Positions 44,470 to 53,378 of a stretch of 64,000 bases of DNA are shown here, one piece after another. The translations under genes were made by a program, and so were the position numbers. A model generated the notes under the pieces. It had not been told where the DNA came from and did not search any database. It saw nothing but the letters and a program-made list of their open reading frames with translations. Within the stretch, counting starts at the first letter, position 1. Every line of letters begins with the position of its first letter. This DNA comes from Allostellaceae bacterium (lineage in GTDB: Bacteria; Pseudomonadota; Alphaproteobacteria; ATCC43930; CGMCC-115725): the NCBI GenBank assembly GCA_025451725.1, contig JANWJX010000042.1, forward strand, positions 1-64,000. The letters run 5' to 3'.

Positions 44470-44627
44470 CAACGCAAAGAGGCGAAGACGCGAAGAAAGA
44501 AATCGTCATGCCCCGGCTTGGCCGCGGCATCCACGATAGGTTCACAAAAACAAAAGTCGTGGATGGCCCGCCTTCGCGGGCCAAGACGACAGGGGAATCT
44601 TGGCGTCTTGGCGTCTTGGTGGTTCAA
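44470..44627. repeat. Composite palindromic repeat downstream of the amt gene
   Basis: Nested inverted repeats between two convergent genes. The inner arms are 44504-44536 (CGTCATGCC through CATCCACGA) and 44557-44590 (TCGTGGATG through GACGAC). The outer arms are 44470-44498 (AAGAGGCGAAGACGCG region) and 44599-44627 (CTTGGCGTCTTGGCGTCTT), imperfect inverse copies of each other. Nearly the whole 176-base gap is repeat; no T-run terminator was seen. Confidence 0.7.
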
Positions 44628-44638
44628 ATTTTTCCTTT

Positions 44639-47032
44639 TCAGCTTCGCAGCTTGCCACCCGTTGCCTTTTCCACCGTCTCGATGAGTTTTTTCGAGAACC
44701 CGTCGATCTGGGCGTCGGTCAGGGTCGCGTCGTTGGGTTGCAGGCGGACCGTGATGGCGAGCGATTTCTTGCCGTCCTCGACGCCCTTGCCCTGATAGAC
44801 GTCGAACAGCCGCACCTCGGTGACGAGCTTCTTGTCGACGCCGCGCGCGGCGCGCAGCAGCGTCTCGGCGGCGAGATCGACCGGCACGATAAAGGCGAAG
44901 TCGCGCTCGACCGGCTGGAACGGCGACGGGCGCAGCAGCGGCCGCGCCCTGCCTCGCGCGCGCGGCGCGGGCAACGCGCCGAGAAAAATCTCGAACCCGA
45001 CCGCCGGTCCGTCGACCCCGAGCGCCGCCAGTACGCCGGGATGAATCTCGCCGAACGCGCCGAGTGTTTTCGGCCCGAGCTGCAGCGTGCCGGCGCGGCC
45101 TGGATGGTACCAGGCGGGCGGATCGGCGTTGACCTGCACGTTGTCGGCCGCGACGCCGGCAGCGGCGAGCGCGGCCAGCGCGTCTTCCTTGGCCATCAGG
45201 GCGTCGACCGGCCTGCCGGGATCGTCCCAGCGTTTGACGCCGCTCCGTCCCACCCGAATCCCGGTCGCCATTTCGTCCTGGCCTTCCGGCGTGTCATCGC
45301 GATATTGCGGGCCGATTTCGAACAAGGCCGCGTTGGGCTCGAACCGGTCGGCGTTGCGCTGCGCCGCCGCCAAGAGATTGGGCAGGATCGAGGGTCGCAT
45401 CTGATCGAGGCCGGCGGCGATCGGATTGACGAGACGCAACGCCTCCGGCGCGCCGCCGAACAGTTCCGCTTGCGCCGGCGGCAGGAAGGAAAAGCTGATC
45501 GCCTCGATCAGGTCGCGCGAGGCCAACGTGCGGCGCACGAAGTCGGTGCGGCGCCGCGCGGCGTCGATCGCCGGTTTCGGCAGGTCGGAATCGCGCCTGA
45601 GCGGCACCGCCGGAATTTTGTCGTAACCGTGGATGCGCAGCACCTCCTCGACGAGATCGGCCTCGCCCAGAATGTCGGCGCGCCAGGAGGGCGGATCGAC
45701 CGACAGCGTGTCGCCGGAGCCGGAGATTTTGCAGCCGAGCGATTCGAGGATGCGGCGCTGTTCGCGCGGATCGAGATCGAGCCCGCCCAGCGTCCAGGTG
45801 CGGGCGGGGCGGAACGCGATGGTGTGCCGCCATTGGGGCACCGCGCCGGCAGTGACGATCTCGCCCGGCTCGCCGCTGCACAATTCCAGCACCAGTTTCG
45901 TCGCCAGTTCGATGCCGGGCCGGACGAATTCGGGATCGAGGCCGCGCTCGAAGCGGTAGCGCGCGTCGCTTTGAATGCCGAGCCGGCGGCCGGTCGCGGC
46001 GGTCCGCACCGGATCGAACAACGCCGCCTCGATGAACACATCCGTGGTGGAGTCGGAGCAGCCGGTGCTCTCGCCGCCGATAACGCCGCCAAGACTGATC
46101 GCGCCGCTATTGTCGGCGATCACCGTCATTTCGCCGTCGAGTGCGTATTCCTTGCCGTCGAGCGCCTTCAGCTTTTCGTGCGGCCGTGCGCCGCGCAGCG
46201 CGAGATCGCCGTCGAGCTTGCCCGCGTCGAACACATGCAGCGGGCGGCACAGATCGAAAGTGAGGAAATTGGTGATGTCGACCAGCGCTGAGATCGGCCG
46301 CAGCCCGATGGTGGTGAGCCGGTCTTGCAGCCATTGCGGGCTCGGGCCGTTTCTGACGCCGCGCACCAGCCGGCCAAGAAACAGCGGGCACGCCTTGTCG
46401 TCGGGCCCGGCGAGATGCACCGCGATCGGCGACGGGAATTTGCCCGGCACCGGGTCGATGGCGAGGGGTTTCAGCGCCCCGAGGCCCGACGCCGCGAGGT
46501 CGCGGGCGAGACCGCGCACGCCGAGGCAATCGGCGCGGTTCGCCGTGATCTTGATGTCGAGCACCGGATCGTCGCGCCCGGTCGCGGACGCGAAACCGGC
46601 GCCGACCGTGAGGCCTGCAGACAGTTCGATGATGCCTTCGTGATCCTCGCTGAGACCAAGCTCATAGCCCGAGCACAGCATGCCCTGACTCTCGACGCCG
46701 CGGATCGCGCTTGCCTTCAGCACGGCGCCGGTGCGCGGAATCACCGAGCCGACCGGCGCGAACACCGCCAGCATCGGCGCGTGCGCGTTGGGCGCGCCGC
46801 ACACGACCTGCACCTCCTTGCCGCCGATATCGACCCGGCAGAGTTTGAGCTTGTCGGCGTTGGGATGTTTTTCCGCCGAGACGACGCGCGCGACAATGAA
46901 CGGTTTCAGCGCCGCCGCACGGTCATCGATGGCGTCGACCTCGAGCCCGCGCATCGCCAGCGCCGACACCATGTCGTCCAGCGACGCGGCGAGATCGATA
47001 TGCGTCTTGAGCCAGCCGAGCGTGGTCTTCAT
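44639..47032 (-). CDS. pheT: Phenylalanyl-tRNA synthetase beta subunit
   Basis: Beta chain of the alpha2-beta2 PheRS. The 797 residues include the start MKTTLGWLKTHIDL, an EMAP-like tRNA-binding domain (about 40-150: HPNADKLKLCRVDIG), the B3/B4 editing region, a B5 domain and a C-terminal FDX-ACB domain (SPFQPVERDFAFIV, LKK-type end). It follows pheS with three bases between, so the two are cotranscribed. Convergent with the repeat-filled gap after the amt gene. Confidence 0.97.
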   Translation of the reverse strand: MKTTLGWLKTHIDLAASLDDMVSALAMRGLEVDAIDDRAAALKPFIVARVVSAEKHPNADKLKLCRVDIGGKEVQVVCGAPNAHAPMLAVFAPVGSVIPRTGAVLKASAIRGVESQGMLCSGYELGLSEDHEGIIELSAGLTVGAGFASATGRDDPVLDIKITANRADCLGVRGLARDLAASGLGALKPLAIDPVPGKFPSPIAVHLAGPDDKACPLFLGRLVRGVRNGPSPQWLQDRLTTIGLRPISALVDITNFLTFDLCRPLHVFDAGKLDGDLALRGARPHEKLKALDGKEYALDGEMTVIADNSGAISLGGVIGGESTGCSDSTTDVFIEAALFDPVRTAATGRRLGIQSDARYRFERGLDPEFVRPGIELATKLVLELCSGEPGEIVTAGAVPQWRHTIAFRPARTWTLGGLDLDPREQRRILESLGCKISGSGDTLSVDPPSWRADILGEADLVEEVLRIHGYDKIPAVPLRRDSDLPKPAIDAARRRTDFVRRTLASRDLIEAISFSFLPPAQAELFGGAPEALRLVNPIAAGLDQMRPSILPNLLAAAQRNADRFEPNAALFEIGPQYRDDTPEGQDEMATGIRVGRSGVKRWDDPGRPVDALMAKEDALAALAAAGVAADNVQVNADPPAWYHPGRAGTLQLGPKTLGAFGEIHPGVLAALGVDGPAVGFEIFLGALPAPRARGRARPLLRPSPFQPVERDFAFIVPVDLAAETLLRAARGVDKKLVTEVRLFDVYQGKGVEDGKKSLAITVRLQPNDATLTDAQIDGFSKKLIETVEKATGGKLRS

Positions 47033-47035
47033 GGC

Positions 47036-48115
47036 CTAAAGGCCCCCAACCATCGACGGCACGTCGAGCGGCAGAAAGCCGTAATGCCGTAGCCAGCGCA
47101 GATCGCTGTCGTAGAAGGTGCGCAGATCGGGAATGCCGTATTTCAGCATTGCGATGCGCTCGACCCCCATGCCGAAGGCGAAGCCCTGATATTTCGCCGG
47201 GTCGATGCCGCCATATTCCAGCACCTTGGGATTGACCATGCCGCAGCCGAGAATTTCGAGCCAGTCGGCGCCCGCGCCGATCTTCAATTCGCCGCCGGCG
47301 CGCGAGCAGCCGATATCGACCTCGGCCGAGGGCTCGGTGAAGGGGAAATAGCTGGCGCGGAACCGCACCGGCAGGTGGTCGATGCCGAAAAACGCGCGGC
47401 AGAAATCGATGAGGCAGCCTTTGAGCTGGCCCATATGCGTCGACTCGTCAATCACCAGCCCCTCGACCTGATGGAACATCGGCGAGTGCGTCGCGTCGTG
47501 ATCCGAGCGGAAGGTCCGGCCCGGCACGATGATGCGGATCGGCGGCTGTTGCGCCAGCATGGTGCGGATCTGGACCGGCGAGGTGTGGGTACGCAGCAGC
47601 CGGCGATGACCTTCCGCCGATTCGGGGAAATAGAACGTGTCGTGCTCCTGCCGCGCCGGATGCTCGGGCGGAATGTTGAGCGCGGTGAAATTGTAGAAAT
47701 CGTCCTCGATATGCGGGCCTTCGGCGACGCGGAACCCCATCTCGCCGAAAATCGCCACCACTTCGGCGATGGTCTGGCTGATCGGATGGATGCGGCCCGC
47801 GATCTCGGATTTCACCGGTAACGTAACGTCGACGCGTTCGGTGGCGAGCCGCGCCGCGAGGGCCGCCGCCTCGAATTTTTGCGCCGCCGCCGCGAGTTTC
47901 TCCTCAATGCCGGCGCGAAGCTGGTTGAAGCGCGCGCCCGCCGCCGCGCGCTCGTCCTTCGGCAACGTGCCGAGCGACTTCATCCATTGGGTGACAGTGC
48001 CGCTGCGTCCGAGCGCGGCGACGCGGATTTTTTCGATCTCGTCGAGGCTTGCCGCGGCGTCGATCGCGGCGCCGGTCTCGCTGGCATAGGCGTCGATGTT
48101 GTCGGCTTGCGTCAT
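47036..48115 (-). CDS. pheS: Phenylalanyl-tRNA synthetase alpha subunit
   Basis: Catalytic class II subunit of PheRS. The 359-residue protein has an N-terminal coiled-coil, then the class II core: [11 protein letters not shown] (motif 1 area), [26 protein letters not shown] (motif 2) and [22 protein letters not shown] (motif 3). The ATG at 48113-48115 has AAGGAA upstream; an in-frame ATG 16 codons earlier lies in the terminator hairpin and is rejected. A strong terminator-like hairpin ends 15 bases before the start codon. Confidence 0.97.
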   Translation of the reverse strand: MTQADNIDAYASETGAAIDAAASLDEIEKIRVAALGRSGTVTQWMKSLGTLPKDERAAAGARFNQLRAGIEEKLAAAAQKFEAAALAARLATERVDVTLPVKSEIAGRIHPISQTIAEVVAIFGEMGFRVAEGPHIEDDFYNFTALNIPPEHPARQEHDTFYFPESAEGHRRLLRTHTSPVQIRTMLAQQPPIRIIVPGRTFRSDHDATHSPMFHQVEGLVIDESTHMGQLKGCLIDFCRAFFGIDHLPVRFRASYFPFTEPSAEVDIGCSRAGGELKIGAGADWLEILGCGMVNPKVLEYGGIDPAKYQGFAFGMGVERIAMLKYGIPDLRTFYDSDLRWLRHYGFLPLDVPSMVGGL

Positions 48116-48130
48116 GTTCCTTCGCTCACG

Positions 48131-48154
48131 AAAAAGGGGCCTTATCGGCCCCTT
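48131..48154 (-). terminator. Intrinsic terminator/attenuator hairpin between rplT and pheS
   Basis: On the minus strand the stem AAGGGGCC with GGCCCCTT encloses GATAA and is followed at once by a run of T. It ends 15 bases before pheS. This is either the rplT terminator with readthrough or an attenuator for pheST. A GGCCCC copy at 48202-48207 (minus strand), about 48 bases upstream of the hairpin, could pair with the first arm. Confidence 0.75.
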
Positions 48155-48262
48155 CCATCGCATTAGGGACTTGCGTCCCAGTATGACATGCGCCGCGTCG
48201 TGGGGCCTAGCGGGAGGACCCGGCGGTAAATCGAGCGCGGTGACGGCGGGCGGCGCGCACGG

Positions 48263-48622
48263 TCACTTACCCAGCGCCACTTGCGCCTGGACCACGATCG
48301 CCTTGAAGGCGTCGGGCTCGCGCACCGCGAGGTCCGCGAGGATCTTGCGGTCGAGCTCGATCCCCGCCTTGGCGGCGCCGGCGATGAATTGCGAATAGGT
48401 CATGCCCAGCTCGCGCACGCCGGCATTGATGCGCTGAATCCACAGGCTGCGGAAATTGCGCTTTTTGTTACGGCGGTCGCGATAGGCATAGCGCAGCCCC
48501 TTCTCGACCTTCTCCACCGCGATGCGGAAATTGGTGCTGGACCGGCCGCGATAGCCTTTCGCCAGCTTCAGCACCTTCTTGTGACGAGCGTGAGCGGTCA
48601 CGCCCCGTTTGACGCGCGCCAT
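48263..48622 (-). CDS. rplT: 50S ribosomal protein L20
   Basis: Large-subunit protein that binds 23S rRNA early in assembly. The 119 residues begin [27 protein letters not shown], with the conserved [23 protein letters not shown] end region, and are of family length. Four bases separate it from rpmI; both are in the usual rpmI-rplT order upstream of pheST. Confidence 0.97.
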   Translation of the reverse strand: MARVKRGVTAHARHKKVLKLAKGYRGRSSTNFRIAVEKVEKGLRYAYRDRRNKKRNFRSLWIQRINAGVRELGMTYSQFIAGAAKAGIELDRKILADLAVREPDAFKAIVVQAQVALGK

Positions 48623-48626
48623 CGGC

Positions 48627-48830
48627 CTAGCCCCTCAGATACGGCATGTAGGTGAGCACCAGCCGGGTATCGCCCGGCTGCAAAATCACCGTGCCCTTGG
48701 CGTTGCGCTTGGCGCGCTTCGATTTGGAAATCAGGCGGTGGCGCTTATGCGCGTTGGCGGCCTTGATCTTGCCCGTGGCGGTGCGGCCGAAGCGTTTCTT
48801 CGCCCCGCTCTTGGTCTTCAGCTTGGGCAT
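48627..48830 (-). CDS. rpmI: 50S ribosomal protein L35
   Basis: Large-subunit protein of 67 residues with the family start [21 protein letters not shown] and end [12 protein letters not shown]. The ATG at 48828-48830 has AAGGACG upstream. infC, which usually precedes rpmI, is not upstream here; a promoter-like sequence lies instead at 48910-48938. Confidence 0.96.
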   Translation of the reverse strand: MPKLKTKSGAKKRFGRTATGKIKAANAHKRHRLISKSKRAKRNAKGTVILQPGDTRLVLTYMPYLRG

Positions 48831-48909
48831 TTTCGTCCTTTCAATCAGGGAGTTACATATGGTGGCCGAGGCATGCCCGTTTTCGAGCCCCGACCAGCCG
48901 AAGCGCGGG

Positions 48910-48938
48910 TTTATATAGGCGGGAGTGGGCAAAGACAA
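48910..48938 (-). promoter_or_regulatory. Sigma-70-like promoter for rpmI-rplT
   Basis: On the minus strand TTGTCT and TATAAA are separated by exactly 17 bases, close to the sigma-70 consensus. The -10 end lies about 80 bases upstream of the rpmI ATG. This supports an own promoter where infC is missing. Confidence 0.6.
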
Positions 48939-48981
48939 GGGCCGCTCTAACGCCGCCCGGCTCGCCATTTCTCCGCTGAAT

Positions 48982-49401
48982 TCAGAACTGCGCTTTGCCG
49001 ACTTGGCAGGTCCATTCGGCGTGGCCGGCAACATGATGATCGCCAGCATACTGAGTCAGTTGGATGGTCGATGTCAGACGATTGATGACATACGTATTTA
49101 CGGCGCCGTAATCGTTCGTGGAAATAGTGATCGCGGCCGGGGCAAATGTTGCCGGGAGCGGGCCGGACGATCTGGCGGGGCCGACACTCCCGTCATTATG
49201 TTGAACCGCGGCAAACGCAATGGTGACCGAATTTTGGGCTTCATTCAGGATAAACAAGTCCGGCCCCAGACTCCCATTGTTACGTGAGCTGCAAGCAAGC
49301 GTTACCGTCTGGGCCATCGCCGCCTGACCGGCCATTACAAGGATGGCCAATCCCAAAAGCATTCTGGCTGCGATTCCGGAAACCGCGAGACGTTTGGCCA
49401 T
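48982..49401 (-). CDS. Secreted hypothetical protein
   Basis: A 139-residue protein with a clear signal peptide: [20 protein letters not shown] followed by AQAAMAQ-type cleavage region. The mature part has [22 protein letters not shown] and ends [16 protein letters not shown], with two Cys that may pair. The family is not recognised. A GGGGGAAA site precedes the ATG at 49399-49401. The last 29 bases of the gene are repeated 439 bases upstream, with one mismatch, suggesting that a tandem copy once lay there. Confidence 0.65.
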   Translation of the reverse strand: MAKRLAVSGIAARMLLGLAILVMAGQAAMAQTVTLACSSRNNGSLGPDLFILNEAQNSVTIAFAAVQHNDGSVGPARSSGPLPATFAPAAITISTNDYGAVNTYVINRLTSTIQLTQYAGDHHVAGHAEWTCQVGKAQF

Positions 49402-49421
49402 GACATTTCCCCCGTGATGCT

Positions 49422-49450
49422 CAGAACTGCGCTTTGCCGACGTGGCAGGT
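49422..49450. repeat. Direct repeat of the end of the secreted-protein gene
   Basis: This 29-base segment matches 48983-49011 with one mismatch and lies in the same orientation. At 48983 it encodes the C-terminus CQVGKAQF plus stop; here the same codons read CHVGKAQF plus stop just upstream of the gene. It is probably the last remnant of a deleted tandem paralogue. Confidence 0.65.
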
Positions 49451-49494
49451 AAATGCATTAGGCTATCACCGCCACCATAGTCCCTTGCGGATGG

Positions 49495-49740
49495 TTACTC
49501 GCCGCAGGCATAGAGCGCCGCCTGGCCCTCGATGGCGAAACTGCCGCCGGTTTTCCCGTTTTTCCCCGCTCGGGTGACGGTCCATTTACCGTCGGTCCCC
49601 TGGGCAACCGTTGCGCTCGACCCGTCACCGCAACGGATATTGCCGTGGCCGTCGGTACTCCAGGCCAATGCCGCGCCACTCGACATGATGCCAAGACCGG
49701 CCGCGATGGCGGCAACGGCGATCGCGTTCCCAAGACGCAT
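49495..49740 (-). CDS. Small secreted protein, hypothetical
   Basis: An 81-residue protein with signal peptide MRLGNAIAVAAIAAGLGIMS plus SGAALA before the mature STDGHGNIRCGDGSSATVAQ. The mature part has two Cys (in NIRCGDG and YACGE) that may form a disulfide. No family was recognised. It precedes the other secreted gene on the same strand. GGGGGATAC lies before the ATG. Confidence 0.65.
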   Translation of the reverse strand: MRLGNAIAVAAIAAGLGIMSSGAALAWSTDGHGNIRCGDGSSATVAQGTDGKWTVTRAGKNGKTGGSFAIEGQAALYACGE

Positions 49741-49925
49741 GGGTATCCCCCTTCAGCGACTCTATCATCGCAACGGGCGTGATGCCGGAATCGGCCCCGT
49801 GGCCGATGCCAATTTTTTAAGACAACGCCGCCAACTAGCGATTTATTCCCGCGCGCTCAGCCAGCGCGGCCGTGTCCGACGAGCCGGCACGTGGACTGCC
49901 GGAGATGGCAAGAATGTCGATTGAA

Positions 49926-50966
49926 TCAGCCGCCGAGCTTCTTGCGCACGATGGCGGCGCCGGCGGCGAGCGCCTTCAATTTGCCGAACGCGACCGCGCG
50001 CGGCATGTATTTCATGCCGCAATCGGGCGCCGGCATGATGCGCTCGGCCGCGACATGCGGCAGCGCGCGCTCGATGCGCTTCGCCACTTCCTCGGGCGTC
50101 TCGATGTTGTGCGTGCCGAGATCGATGACGCCGAGAATGATGGTCTTGTTCGCAAGACCCTTGAGCACGGCGAGATCCATCTTGGGCTGCGCCGCCTCGA
50201 TCGAGATCTGATCGACGGTGCTGTCGGCGAGTTGCGTCAGGAAGGAGTAATGGTCGGGCTTTTCCTTCACGACATGGGCATAGCCCATGCAGAGATGGAT
50301 CGCGGTCGGGCCGGCGATGCCGTCGAGCGCGCGGTTGATCGCCTTCACGCCGTAGCGGTTCGCTTTGTCGGGGCGCGCCTGCAGCCACGGCTCGTCGAGC
50401 TGGACAATGTCGATGCCGGTGGCCTTGATCGCCTTCAGTTCCTGGTTGACGGCGACGGCGTAGTCCATCGCCATCTCTTCGTCGTCTTTGTAGAAATCGT
50501 TCTGCACTTGCTGCGCCAGCGTGAACGGACCGGGCAGCGTGATCTTGGTGGCGTGCGTCGCCTCGGCGACGAGGAACGCGGCGTCGCGCGCCTCGACCGG
50601 GCCCTTCCACTTGATCTTCCCGGCGACGCGCGGCACCGGCATGGTGCGCGAGCCGCCCGCGCGGCCCGCCGCCGCGCCGGGATTGGCGAGGTCGATGCCC
50701 TCGAGCGCCAACGCGAACCGGTTGGAATAGCTTTCGCGGCGAATCTCGCCGTCGGTGATGATGTCGATGCCGGCTTTTTCGAGATCGTGAATCGCGAGCC
50801 GCGTCGCGTCGTCCTGCGCCGCTTCGCGCTGCGCCTCGGGGATGCGCCACATTTGCGGTGCGCCGACGCGTGGAATGCCCTTGGCCGCCTCGTGATCGAC
50901 AAGCCAGGTCGGCTGCGGATAGGAACCGACGATCGTGGTGGGGATAAGCGGCAGACGGGCGGGCAT
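49926..50966 (-). CDS. MetE-like C-terminal-domain protein
   Basis: A 346-residue protein matching only the C-terminal, catalytic barrel of cobalamin-independent methionine synthase. TTIVGSYPQP, DGEIRRESY, QLDEPWL, the zinc motif HLCMGY, SIEAAQPK and the final Cys in APDCGMKY are seen. It lacks the N-terminal half of MetE, so it may use a methylcobalamin- or other methyl-donor route, or act on another thiol. The ATG at 50964-50966 has GAGGAA 11 bases upstream; a GTG at 50996 is the alternative. Divergent from the FAH-family gene. Confidence 0.87.
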   Translation of the reverse strand: MPARLPLIPTTIVGSYPQPTWLVDHEAAKGIPRVGAPQMWRIPEAQREAAQDDATRLAIHDLEKAGIDIITDGEIRRESYSNRFALALEGIDLANPGAAAGRAGGSRTMPVPRVAGKIKWKGPVEARDAAFLVAEATHATKITLPGPFTLAQQVQNDFYKDDEEMAMDYAVAVNQELKAIKATGIDIVQLDEPWLQARPDKANRYGVKAINRALDGIAGPTAIHLCMGYAHVVKEKPDHYSFLTQLADSTVDQISIEAAQPKMDLAVLKGLANKTIILGVIDLGTHNIETPEEVAKRIERALPHVAAERIMPAPDCGMKYMPRAVAFGKLKALAAGAAIVRKKLGG

Positions 50967-51117
50967 ATCGAACGCAATTCCTCGGTTATGACGCACGCAT
51001 ATCCGCCGGGCGCAATGCGACCTTGCCTCGACGGGTGGGCCAAGCTAAACGCTTGGCTTAGCTATCGCAAGCAGCCATCCGCGTCCGTGCGGTAGGCGAA
51101 AAAACCGGGAGAGCGAG

Positions 51118-52035
51118 ATGAAATTGGTGAGCTTCACACGCGGCGGGATCGCGTCCTACGGCCTGATTCTAAGGGACGGAAGAATCATGGACCTGCCGCA
51201 GGCCGCGAGCCTGGCCGGCCTGGCCTCGCCGGGCGCCAACATGATCGCGTTCGTCGCGGGCGGCGACGCGTCGGCGCAGACCGCGCGGCGGCTCGAGGAC
51301 GATGCCGGCAACGCCAAGCTCGCTCCCGCGATTTCCGCCGCGTCTTCGGTAAAGCTGACGGCGCCGATTCCGCGTCCCGCGAAGAACGTGTTCTGCATCG
51401 GCCGCAACTACAAAGAGCATGTCGCCGAAGGCTATCGGGCGCGCGGACAGGAGATCAAGCTGCCCGAGGCGCCGCAAATCTTCTCGAAGCCGCCGACCGC
51501 AGTGATCGGGCCGGGCGACGAGTTCCGCATCGACCCGGCGGTATCGAGCGTGATCGACTACGAAGTCGAGCTCGGCGTCATCATCGGCCAGGGCGGCGCC
51601 AACATTCCCGCCGCCAAGGCGATGGACCACGTTTACGGCTATACCATCATCAACGACGTGACGGCGCGCGATTTGCAGCGCAAGCATGACCAGTGGTTCA
51701 AGGGAAAGGGCCTCGACCGGTCGTGCCCGATGGGACCCTACATCCTGACCAAGGATGAAGTGCCGAATGTCGGCGAGCTGGAGCTGACGCTGACGGTGAA
51801 CGGCGAGCAGCGACAGAAATCGACCGTCAACATGATGATCTTCGACATTCCGGCCATCATCCAGAACCTGTCGTCGGGCATGACGCTGGAAGCGGGCGAC
51901 GTGATCGCGACCGGCACGCCGTCGGGCGTCGGCTTCGCGATGAACCCGCCGGGCCTCTTGAAGGCCGGCGACGTCACGGTGTGCAAGATCACCAAGCTCG
52001 GCGAACTGACGACGAAGTTCGTTGCGGCAAAATAA
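51118..52035 (+). CDS. Fumarylacetoacetate hydrolase family protein
   Basis: A 305-residue FAH-superfamily enzyme (hydrolase or decarboxylase of dicarboxylic catabolites). Motifs are PAKNVFCIGRNYKEH, FSKPPTAVIGPGDEF, DYEVELGVIIGQGG with the metal ligands Glu/Glu and the Asp in the VYGYTIINDVTARDLQ block, and ATGTPSGVGFAMNPP. An N-terminal lid of about 80 residues precedes the core. A GGGAGAG site lies before the ATG. The substrate is unknown; no aromatic-degradation cluster surrounds it. Confidence 0.92.
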   Translation: MKLVSFTRGGIASYGLILRDGRIMDLPQAASLAGLASPGANMIAFVAGGDASAQTARRLEDDAGNAKLAPAISAASSVKLTAPIPRPAKNVFCIGRNYKEHVAEGYRARGQEIKLPEAPQIFSKPPTAVIGPGDEFRIDPAVSSVIDYEVELGVIIGQGGANIPAAKAMDHVYGYTIINDVTARDLQRKHDQWFKGKGLDRSCPMGPYILTKDEVPNVGELELTLTVNGEQRQKSTVNMMIFDIPAIIQNLSSGMTLEAGDVIATGTPSGVGFAMNPPGLLKAGDVTVCKITKLGELTTKFVAAK

Positions 52036-52080
52036 CCGGCCGCGACGGCGGCCACCGCGGTTGCACCTGTAACCGGAAGA

Positions 52081-53376
52081 TCAGGCGGCCAAGCGAAATT
52101 CGGGTTGCGGTTCGGCTTCGGGGACCGGTGCGATAGGGGCGGCGCGCGCCGCCTCGTGGCGTGCGTGAAACACCATGATCCACATCGTGGTGGCGACCAC
52201 CGTGGCGTTGGCAAGCGCGGCATAAGCCGCGCCGATGGCGCCGAACCGCGGCACCAGGAGGCTGGTCAGCAGCACCGGCGACAACGACAGCACCGAGATC
52301 ACCGTGGCCCGGCGGCGCTGTTTCCCCGCCGACGTCAGGATGTCGCCGCCGATCGCGGTGAGTCCGTTGAACACCGGCAGAAACGCAAGCCACACCGTCA
52401 CCGGCGCGGCCGCGCGGAATTTTTCGCCTAACAACAACGGCAGATAACCGGCGCCGAAAATAAGCACGATTCCGGCGAACAGCGAGTAACCGAGCGTCAG
52501 CGGCAGCACTTTGAGCGCGAACTGGAAACTATGCTCGATGCCCTTGTGGCCGTGTTTGAAAAACCGAGCATAGAACGCCGCGGTCATGGCGCGCAGCGGC
52601 ATCGCGGCGGCGTCGACAATTCGGAACGCGGCGTTATACAGGCCCGCGACCGACGCGCCGGCGAGATAGGCGACTACCGGCTTATCGCTGTCGCGGAACG
52701 CGCTGTCGGCGGCGAAATAGAGGCAGAACTGGAAACCGAGCGCGAGTTCCTGGCGCGCGATGTACCAGCGCGGCTTGCCGAGCCGCGCGATGACATAGGC
52801 GGTCGACAACAACCCGGACAGCGCGGCGCCGGCGAGATACCACTCCGCCCAGGCCGCGATGGTCAGGGGATGGCAAAAGGCGATGGCGGCGCCGCATGCG
52901 AGAAGCCTGATCAGGCTGAACGCGATATTGATGAGCAGAAGATCGGTGCCGCGCTCGAACGCCATGAAGCAACAGGTCGCCAGCACATGGAGTCGCCCGA
53001 AGAACAGATCGCCGACAACGAACAACGCGAGCGCCAGCGGCGCCATGCCGATGACGAAGCTTTGAGTGGCGTAGACCAGGAGGCCGAGCGGCAGCAGCGT
53101 CGCCGTGATCTGTAACAGCGCGTTGCCGAAATAGCGGCCGAACCGCTCCGGCGCTTCGGTGACATTGCGGATAAGGACATGATCCGAGCCCCAGCCTGCA
53201 AAAGCGCCGAACACGACGAGAAGCGCGAACACGCTCGCCACCATGCCGTAGCCGGAGGGACCGAGCGCGCGCGCCACCAGGAGGAAATAGCCGAGCTGGC
53301 CGACCAGGCGGACGATAAAGCCCAGCCAGGTGACGGCGAAATTGAGCGCCCCGCGCGGCCGTTGCGGGCGGAGCAT
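52081..53376 (-). CDS. Polysaccharide biosynthesis/flippase-like membrane protein (MOP superfamily)
   Basis: A 431-residue protein with about 12-14 membrane segments. Features are the N-terminal TWLGFIVRLVGQLGYFLLVARALGPSGYG, typical of Wzx-type flippases, and the repeat segment with AGLYNAAFRIVDAAAMPLRAMTAAFY and the C-terminal GAIGAAYAALANATVV. It likely exports a lipid-linked glycan or similar. The ATG at 53374-53376 follows the stop of the ATP-grasp gene by two bases, so the two are coupled. Confidence 0.85.
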   Translation of the reverse strand: MLRPQRPRGALNFAVTWLGFIVRLVGQLGYFLLVARALGPSGYGMVASVFALLVVFGAFAGWGSDHVLIRNVTEAPERFGRYFGNALLQITATLLPLGLLVYATQSFVIGMAPLALALFVVGDLFFGRLHVLATCCFMAFERGTDLLLINIAFSLIRLLACGAAIAFCHPLTIAAWAEWYLAGAALSGLLSTAYVIARLGKPRWYIARQELALGFQFCLYFAADSAFRDSDKPVVAYLAGASVAGLYNAAFRIVDAAAMPLRAMTAAFYARFFKHGHKGIEHSFQFALKVLPLTLGYSLFAGIVLIFGAGYLPLLLGEKFRAAAPVTVWLAFLPVFNGLTAIGGDILTSAGKQRRRATVISVLSLSPVLLTSLLVPRFGAIGAAYAALANATVVATTMWIMVFHARHEAARAAPIAPVPEAEPQPEFRLAA

Positions 53377-53378
53377 GG

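Noticed and set aside
48160-48190. Eight-residue leader peptide (MSYWDASP) upstream of pheS
   Set aside because: It has no Phe codons and no ribosome binding site, so it does not fit a pheST leader peptide.
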